Source of the DNA: Gentiana macrophylla
Taxonomy: Eukaryota; Streptophyta; Magnoliopsida; Gentianales; Gentianaceae
Direction: 5' to 3'
Assembly: GCA_026214975.1 (NCBI GenBank)
Contig: JAOBSW010000774.1
Span: forward strand, 25,001-89,000
DNA length: 64,000 nucleotides
The notes under the pieces were generated by a model. The model was not told where the DNA came from and made no database searches. It saw only the letters and a list, made by a program, of their open reading frames with translations. The first letter of the stretch is position 1, and each line of letters opens with the position of its first letter. Made by a program: the position numbers and the translations under genes. Shown here piece after piece: positions 57,222 to 64,000 of the stretch.

Positions 57222-58346
57222 TTGAACACCTGCTTTGGAAATATTCTTGATGCAACAAGCCAAGCAGTTCAAGGATCTGCTGACCCCCCTGTAGAAGAAG
57301 CTACAGCAGACCCTATTGGAGATGAGGCTCCTGATAATCAAAATAACCAGAATCCACAATGGTTAAGGAATCACCCTGCTGAACAAGTTATTGGCAATGT
57401 ACAACAAGGTGTAAGGACTAGAAGACAACTGGAAGCTATGTTTACTTGTTTTCTATCTCAAATGGAACCTAAAGTTGTTGAAGAAGCAATTTGAGATCCA
57501 GTTGGATAATTTCTATGCAAGAAGAATTAAATGAATTTGAAAGAAATCAAGTTTGGACACTAGTTGAAAGGCCAAGTCATGCAAATATCATTGGTACTAA
57601 ATGGGTATCTGAGAAATAAACTTGATGAATGCTGGTACCATTGTAAGGAATAAAGGCGGACTAGTTGCAAAGGCTATTCTCAAGCGGAAGGAATAGATTT
57701 TGATGAAACTTATGCACTGTTGCAAGATTGGAAGCTATCAGTTATTCTTGGCACATCTTTGCATATAAGAACTTCAAAGTATATCAAATGGATGTCAAAA
57801 GTGCATTTTTGAATGGCATTCTAGAGGAGGAAGTGTATGTACAACAACCTCCTGGATTTGAAGTTAAAGATCAAGAAGATAAAGTGTATAGACTCAACAA
57901 AGCACTTTATGGATTGAAACAAGCACCAAGAGCTTGGTATGAGACTCTATCTCAATTCTTGGTGGACAATGGTTTTACAAAAGGCACCATTGACAAGACA
58001 CTTTTCAGAATCAGTGAAGGGGCGACAGACCTATTTGTACTGATCTATGTTGATGACATTATCTTTTGGTTACGAAAATGATTTACTTTGTGAAAAGTTT
58101 GCAAATCTAATGAAGAGCAAATTTCAAATGAGTATGATGGGAGAAATGAATTACTTCTTGGGATTGCAAGTTAAACAAATGAAAGATGGAATCTTCATTC
58201 ATCAAACCAAGTATACCAAGGAGTTGCTGAAGAAGTTTGGTATGGAAAACAACACTAAAAATTCAACTCCTATGAGTACAAATATCAGATTAGATGAAGA
58301 TAAAGAAGGCAAAGATATTGATCAGACCTTATATGAGGAAGGATGA
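57222..58346 (+). pseudogene. SIRE-type reverse transcriptase
   Basis: A Pro/Gln-rich linker (IGNVQQGVRTRRQLEAMF) leads to an RT with YQMDVKSAFLNGILEEEVYV, LYGLKQAPRAWYETLSQFL and the catalytic LIYVDDIIF. A shift separates this from MMGEMNYFLGLQVKQMKDGI and YTKELLKKFGMEN. The fingers part (57500-57730) has several breaks. The YVDD motif is intact. Confidence 0.9.
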
Positions 58347-58997
58347 TAGGCGATCTGCATGCACCTTCTTGCCTTGCCAGACTGATATATCCTTTCTTTG
58401 TAGGTGTTTGTGCAAGGTTTCAATCTAAACCTAAAGAAAGTCATTTAGGTGCAGTCAAGAAAGTTCTCAAGTATTTAAAAGAGACTTTGGGAGTAGGGAT
58501 ATGGTATTCCAAGGAAGGAAGCTTCAAAGTCATATCCTACTCAGATTCTGATTATGCTGGATGCAAGATTGATAGAAAAAGCACCTCAAGAACCTGTTAG
58601 TTAATGGGAAATAGACTGGTCTCCTGGTTCAACAAGAAACAGAATTCTATATCAACTTCCCTTCGCTTGGTGAGTATATAGCTCTTTGGAAGTTCTTTGT
58701 GCACAAGTATTATGGCTAAGACAACAATTAAGGGATTATGGAATTGAAGAAAAGGAAATTCCAATTATGTGTGACAACACAAGTGCAATTGCAATCACTG
58801 AAAATCCTGTTTTGCACTCAAGAACCAAACACATTGATGTAAGACATCATTTTATAAGAGATCATGTTGAAAAGAAAGATGTGGTGGTTCTATACATCCC
58901 TACTGAAGATCAACTTGCTGACATTTTCACTAAACCACTTGATAGTGAAATATTTGCCAAATTAAGGACTGAACTTGGAATTATCAAAGTTGACTGA
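58347..58997 (+). pseudogene. SIRE-type RNase H
   Basis: VLKYLKETLGVGIWYSKEGS, VISYSDSDYAGCKIDRKSTS and PIMCDNTSAIAITENPVLHS with HIDVRHHFIRDHVEKK show the domain. It ends DQLADIFTKPLDSEIFAKL and a stop at 58997. Breaks occur near 58600-58690. Confidence 0.9.
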
Positions 58998-59642
58998 TAT
59001 TCAACAATGTACTGGAATTCACCATGGGGATTAGTCTTTACTATGTTGGGTGAGCTCACTTAGCAGATTAGTCATTGGTATCAACAATTCCATGTACTTA
59101 TGTTTGGACAATTGAGCAAATGAGGTTGCCAAGGGATTGGTCTTTGTCATGTTGGGTGAGCTCACTTGACGGATCGGTCATTGGTATTAAACTTCATCTT
59201 GTATTATCAATTGAACAAAACAAGGAGAAATTAAGGATCAGCAGAGTCACTTTGTCGAGGTCTTTGAAGCACCTTTATCGTGATGCTGAGCCCACCTTCT
59301 TGAGGACTACCTCTTTGAATGGAGCGTTATTCGATCAAAGTTATTAAAGTCAAAACCGAGAATTGGCGGGATATTTATTCTATCCTTTATTACCACGATT
59401 AACACGATCTAACAAGCGTTATCGAGGCGTTATGGAACACGTGTCAAGCCGGCATTTATTCAGATTAATCATGGTTGACATGGATGTACGTGCAATGACA
59501 GTTACAACCACTCACTGTCTATATATTCAGGCCTATCACACAGCAGATTCTCTACTTGCATATCTGCTTTATCATTGCGAATTTCACACTATGTGAACAC
59601 AGATTCTTAATCTATCTTCTTCATCTCATTCTTCTCATACAA
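58998..59642. other. Spacer between RNase H and the extra gene
   Basis: A direct duplication of about 120 bases is visible: atgttgggtgagctcacttg at 59043 and again near 59148, each followed by a cattggta word. No gene seen. An acceptor-like ttcttctcatacaaatgg precedes the next ATG. Confidence 0.55.
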
Positions 59643-62600
59643 ATGGCGGAAAATATTGATGTCAGATTGAAGCGAGCCAAAGTGTTAGAGGTTTTGTTGT
59701 GGATGCAAACAAAGCAGATTTGGCAATTAATATTGGTAGGAGAATCGGGAGGTTTGCAGGCTTGGAGAACATACTCAATCTCGGATTAGAAACAATTTCA
59801 TACACCAATGTTATTGATTTACGGAAGAATATGGTTGTGGAAGAGGAGGATGAAGCATTCAAGACAGCTGTGAATCTTGAGGAGATTGTAGTTTCCTCTA
59901 GTCTCTTGAGGGAAGTATTTGGATTTGAGAAGTAATAGATGGTCAAGTAAATCTGAAGCAATGGGATTGGACAAGATGGCGTTTGTAGATCAAATCAAAA
60001 CAAATGCGACCACCAAATCCGTTCAGGCATCAATTGCAGACATATTGGACATGAGTACGATCTGTGAGCAAACTCATTGCTAAAAACATACTTGGATTTG
60101 GTTGGAAGTATGGACACTCTATCTGGACTCAAGATAGGCGATGATAATCATCTGCAGGAGCATGAAGTTTAAGCTGGTTTGGTTACTTCATTCATTATAT
60201 GAAGAAAGTAGCCAAGGAGGAAAGAGAAGGAAAGAGGAAATCCAAGGCCCGCCCCTTAGGATTAATGGTTGAGACCTCTTTGAATCATTTGGAAGTTCTG
60301 ATCTTGAACACAGAGAAGATCAATCGATCTAGATACAAGAAGGAAATTGATTATGCTATTCCCGGTCTAGATGATGATGAAGTTGTTGCTGACCCTGCTG
60401 CTGGTGATGATAGTGATGGTGATGATGGTGATGATGGTGGTGAGCAGGTCAAACAACCTAAGAAGAAATCACATTAAACCTCTTTGCACCAAAGAAAGCT
60501 GCTGAGAAAAGAAAGGGTACAGAAACATGGAAGACAACTGAAGTGTTAAAGACTAAAAGAACTAGGAAGCAAACATCCTGAGGCTCACGTTGAGGGTTCG
60601 GGTGGAGATTCTTGACCTGCTTTGTTCTTTGCAAGAAAAAGCTGTTGTTGAAATTTCGAGGAACAACGAAGGAAGCCGAGAGAAAGAGAAAGTCTACTGT
60701 GGCTGAAAAGGATGATGACCCCCTTTCCAAGAGGAGAAAAGAAATTATCCATAAACAGAAACATGGAAAAGGGAAAGAACTGAAAAGCTTGGAGGCACAA
60801 AAAGCCCAAGAAGAAGCATCAGTAGAAGAGGAAGAAGAAGAGGCTATTGAGGTGAGCCCTTGACTATCATCAAGCTGTGTGGAAATTCATGACTCTCTTT
60901 GAAGAGGTTGTCAAGTCTCATGAAGCTAGGCGAGTTGTTGTTGAGCAATCTGTTGGAGATATCTGCATCTTCATCGACCCTCGAGCCTCTTTGTAGTATC
61001 TACTGAAGACCCACATCAAACCACTGAACCTGAACCTGCTGTAGTAATTGAAGAAGTAGTTGAAGAAATGGTTGAAGACCCTGCAAGTGTTGCAAGAACT
61101 CAGGGGGAAGAGCAGTCTGCTGCTAACCCTGCTGATGAGCATGTAAGTCAGGAGGAATCAAGTGTTGTACAGATGGAAGTAGTAGGCACAAATTTACAAT
61201 CTCAGCAACCTACTGACTTTCAAACATCTGTTGAAGAAACCATGAACCTACTTGTTGGAACCTTTGGAGGTCAACAAGGTCTGCTGGAGTTGCTCTGGGA
61301 GATCTTTCATGCCCTTTGAAAGGCATGTGAAAGAAAGAAAATCGAAGAGTATGTAGATCCCAAACTTCAGCAAATTGCTGACTATTTTCAATAGAAGTTT
61401 GGTTTCTACAAAAGACAAAAGCCATTTCTTGAACTATAATGATTTTGAAGAATGGGCTTTTAACAAGTTGGGAGTAGAAAATTTGTTGGACCTAGTTGAT
61501 ACCACTCTGCTTTGCAATCCAGTTGATGGACTTATTTGATGAGCAGCAGAAGGAGGAGGGTATCAAGTTTAGGGATCAAGAGATGGCAATGATGACTCAT
61601 CCTCATCATCGATTCAAGAGGAGATTTTCCCTCTGGACCGGGAGGAACCAGTGGGGTTTGCAATGTTGAAGGAACCCACTGCCTACAAGATGACGATCTT
61701 GGTAAGTCTGGCGAGGGCAAGATTTGGAGAGATGGATGAGGATCTACGAGGATCTCACCATGGATGATCTGGAAGCATTGATCAATGAAGGAATTAATTT
61801 GAGTGCTAGTAGGCTAGTTGATGAATCTTCTACATTCCATGTTGTAGAGCTCTTGCACAAACCGAACTGAGCAGTGAGGATTTGGATGAAGACAAGGTTC
61901 TCGATTTGAGTGAACCCGAGTGCCCGGCTCAGAGGCATCTATTGAATATCAAGATGGATTTGACTTTGAGGACACTCTCACTAAAGCGCCATCACTCGAA
62001 CAAGATTGGTCATCTTTGAAGGATTCCAAGTGGATAATGAGGCTATATTCAATCCACGAGAGAGTTGAAGAGAGTTGAGCAGGAGGTGCAGTGCAATTGC
62101 TTGAGTCTCAAAAAAACACTGGACAAAGGTTGGAACAAACTTTGGGTTTGGAGGAAACCACATTCTTTGAAGAATTTCTTTGTAGTGGAGCCTCACTTGG
62201 AGACAAGACCTTTGAAGGAAAGATGGTCAGCAATTTAGCATTAATGAGGATGAGCAATTTCTTTGGACTATGACTTTAGTGATGAGGAATTTCAAATGCA
62301 TGAAGAAGAAAACGTTGAAGTTGATCCCCAACAGGCATTTGTACCTGTTTTTGAAGAACCCGCCATTGATCCTATCTTGGAGGAATATCAAGGACCTAAC
62401 CCTGCTGGTCTAGATAGGAGTTGGGCAATGGTTGTGAGCAATCGAGAGGCCCGCAGTACAATGTTGAGGAGCCTGGCGATGAAGCTCTTGGTGGAAGGAT
62501 GACCGGTGAAGTGCCAATTGAAGTTTTGAATGAGTTAAGGCTGTTAGAAATGATATGCCTTGATTAAGAACTCAAGCTGGATAAACAGGAAGAAAGATTT

Positions 62601-63544
62601 GAAGGCGGTGAAAATGGTGAATGAAAGCAGACAATCTCATCGCCCACAGTTGCTTCAAACTTCACATCTACTCAAAATCTTGTGAATGATCTAATACTAG
62701 ATGTGAGGGAATCAAGGTTGGAAATCTTTGCAAAAGAGAAGTTTCTGAAAGACCAATTCATTTCCATCCATCAGAAACTTGACAACCTTGCTGCTGCACC
62801 TAAGCCTGCCGAGGCTGTTGGAACATCTCAACTCTTTGGATTGGATCCTAAGGTTCTTGAGAGGATCAATCTCTTTGGAGCAGACTTTGCAATCGGGATT
62901 ACTGCGATTGACACGGCGAGATTATGGAAGGGCAACTGAATAATCTGGTTATTTCACAGGAGAGTGTTCATGGCCTATTGTCCCGTTTTGTTAATGATGT
63001 CACTAAGGGGGAAGAGGGCCAAACAGCTGCAGCAAAAGAGGCTGCAAGACTTTTTGCACAGAAGAGATGGCAAGATGATACCAATGCTTTCAGGCACCTT
63101 TGCTGGTGATTGCAACTTATTGATGATCTTTTAGACAATACAGAGAAGAGTATTACAACAGGAGGAAACCTTATCAAGACAAAGGGTTTCATGAAGGTGC
63201 GAACTCTTTCTTGGGATTGAAATTTTGGGAGGCAAGGATTAAAGCCTTAAGGGCAAGCAACAGAGGTGGAAGAGGTGGAAGAAGTGGCAGAGGTGATAGG
63301 AACTTGCCTATCACAAAAGCAAAGGATTCACTTGAAGAGTTTAAGGAACTATATATGAAGTTTGGATTCACAGTGAATCAGATTAATCTTATTCTGCCTG
63401 AAGCATGGAACTGGTAAACAAGTCAATCCCTACATTGATTTTACACTAATTGAAAATGAATGGATGAGGGATATGATAGAAGAGATCAGGGCCTACCAAG
63501 AACAAGTGGAGAAGGCCAGACAAGAGAGAGAAAGAAGACAGTAG
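59643..63544 (+). pseudogene. Extra gene region after pol (env-like position), SIRE type
   Basis: It starts MAENIDVRLKRAK and, after a shift, NKADLAINIGRRIGRFAGLE. Later pieces are strongly acidic or charged (EEEEEEAIEVSP, VADPAAGDDSDGDDGDDGGE) and coiled-coil prone. A further segment (NDLILDVRESRLEIFAKEKF) leads to a Gly/Arg-rich stretch (NRGGRGGRSGRGDRN) and a final EQVEKARQERERRQ. The position matches the env-like gene of SIRE elements, but I see no clear signal peptide or membrane segment, so an envelope function is not supported. Stops and shifts occur every few hundred bases. Confidence 0.6.
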
Positions 63545-63692
63545 ATCAGCATACTTTAACTGCATTATGTTTTTGCTGATTCTAGACTGTAATATCTTTG
63601 ATCAAATGATTTTAATGAAAGATGAATATTTGTTCTGTTTTTGTTTTTGTCTTTTTGATTTGCTGTTAGGTGAGGGTAGTGGCATCATCACC

Positions 63693-63705
63693 AAAAAGGG
63701 GGAAA
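63693..63705 (+). other. Polypurine tract of the SIRE-type Copia
   Basis: aaaaagggggaaa directly before the 3' LTR. Confidence 0.9.
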
Positions 63706-63706
63706 T

Positions 63707-64000
63707 TGTTGAACTTGTTTTTATGTTTTGATGATGAGTGCCAGACTAGCTGTTATAGTGCAAAGGCAAAAAGATGTCTAGATCAAATGTCTAGGTTTAT
63801 TAGAGTTTGATTCATGAATAGGTTTGATCAAACAAGCCTTTGTAATGGTCGGTGATTTGTTTATTGATGGTCTAGAGTCGATAGGGTAGATAGGTCGATG
63901 AGACTAAGTTGGAACCTCAAGGCCAAGAAAGCGAAGGTGAGGGTTCAAACTCGATTCTGAAGGCTAAGGGATCAAACTTAGTAATTTAAGTCAAGGATAT
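63707..64000 (+). repeat. 3' LTR of the SIRE-type Copia, cut by the window end
   Basis: TGTTGAACTTG and the following 290 bases repeat the 5' LTR with scattered differences and small indels. Confidence 0.93.

Larger units (their letters stand above)
51739..64000 (+). mobile_element. SIRE-type Copia with long 3' gene region
   Basis: The 5' LTR is 51739-53430. An initiator Met tRNA primer site follows two bases later. Gag with two zinc knuckles, protease, integrase, RT and RNase H come next, and RNase H ends at 58997. Then comes a further 4.5 kb with a broken extra gene, a polypurine tract, and a 3' LTR from 63707 that runs off the window. Long LTRs plus a gene after pol are characteristic of the SIRE/Maximus lineage. 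Frameshifts occur in every domain. The two LTR starts differ by scattered changes and small indels, so it is not a recent insertion. Confidence 0.9.

Overview
This window reads as repeat-dense intergenic chromatin of a flowering plant, probably a eudicot. It is AT-rich and full of plant-type Ty1/Copia, Ty3/Gypsy (Tat lineage) and Mutator-like (MULE) elements. Introns are spliced plant-style, and no ribosomal, organellar or bacterial feature is visible. I found no intact host gene that I would defend. Almost every coding stretch belongs to a transposon, and most are broken by stops or frameshifts.

Layout. 1-3806: right part of a MULE (copy A) with an Ulp1-like protease gene end placed next to a mudrA 5' exon fragment, a terminal arm and an array of palindromic words. 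3807-8433: a complete but dead minus-strand Copia (Copia-1). 8948-10804: a solo LTR with a near-perfect target duplication. 11527-26392: a large minus-strand Tat-type Gypsy element with gag, protease, RT, two RNase H domains and integrase. It also carries two genes on the opposite strand behind their own TATA box, and its gag is interrupted by a solo LTR (22391-23950). 26393-about 40410: a large MULE (copy B) fused directly to the truncated Tat LTR. It holds a DUF1985/Ulp1 gene reading rightward, two copies of a plant-transposon-protein gene, a two-domain B3 (REM-like) gene and a mudrA transposase reading leftward. 41801-44724: three related LTRs alternating with two non-coding internal regions. 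44725-49204: a plus-strand Copia (Copia-2) split by a second copy of the same solo LTR (46295-47748). It is cut by a minus-strand Tork-like Copia (49205-51738), which is itself cut by a SIRE-type Copia (51739 to beyond the window) carrying a long extra gene region after pol.

How the parts relate. The two MULE copies share their right arms. Copy B is the fuller one, with convergent genes reading in from long inverted arms, as in MuDR. The most interesting signal is that both right arms carry, at the same place beyond the transposase promoter, an array of short palindromic words. The word differs between copies: GTCCAAAT/ATTTGGAC in A, TTCCACG/CGTGGAA in B. Copy B also encodes a DUF1985-domain protein, the family of the VANC anti-silencing proteins of Arabidopsis VANDAL MULEs, which recognise clustered short motifs. 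This could be a diverging anti-silencing protein/motif system. The link is inference.

Limits. All domain calls come from reading translations by eye. Splice sites, lineage names and element ends are tentative where stated.
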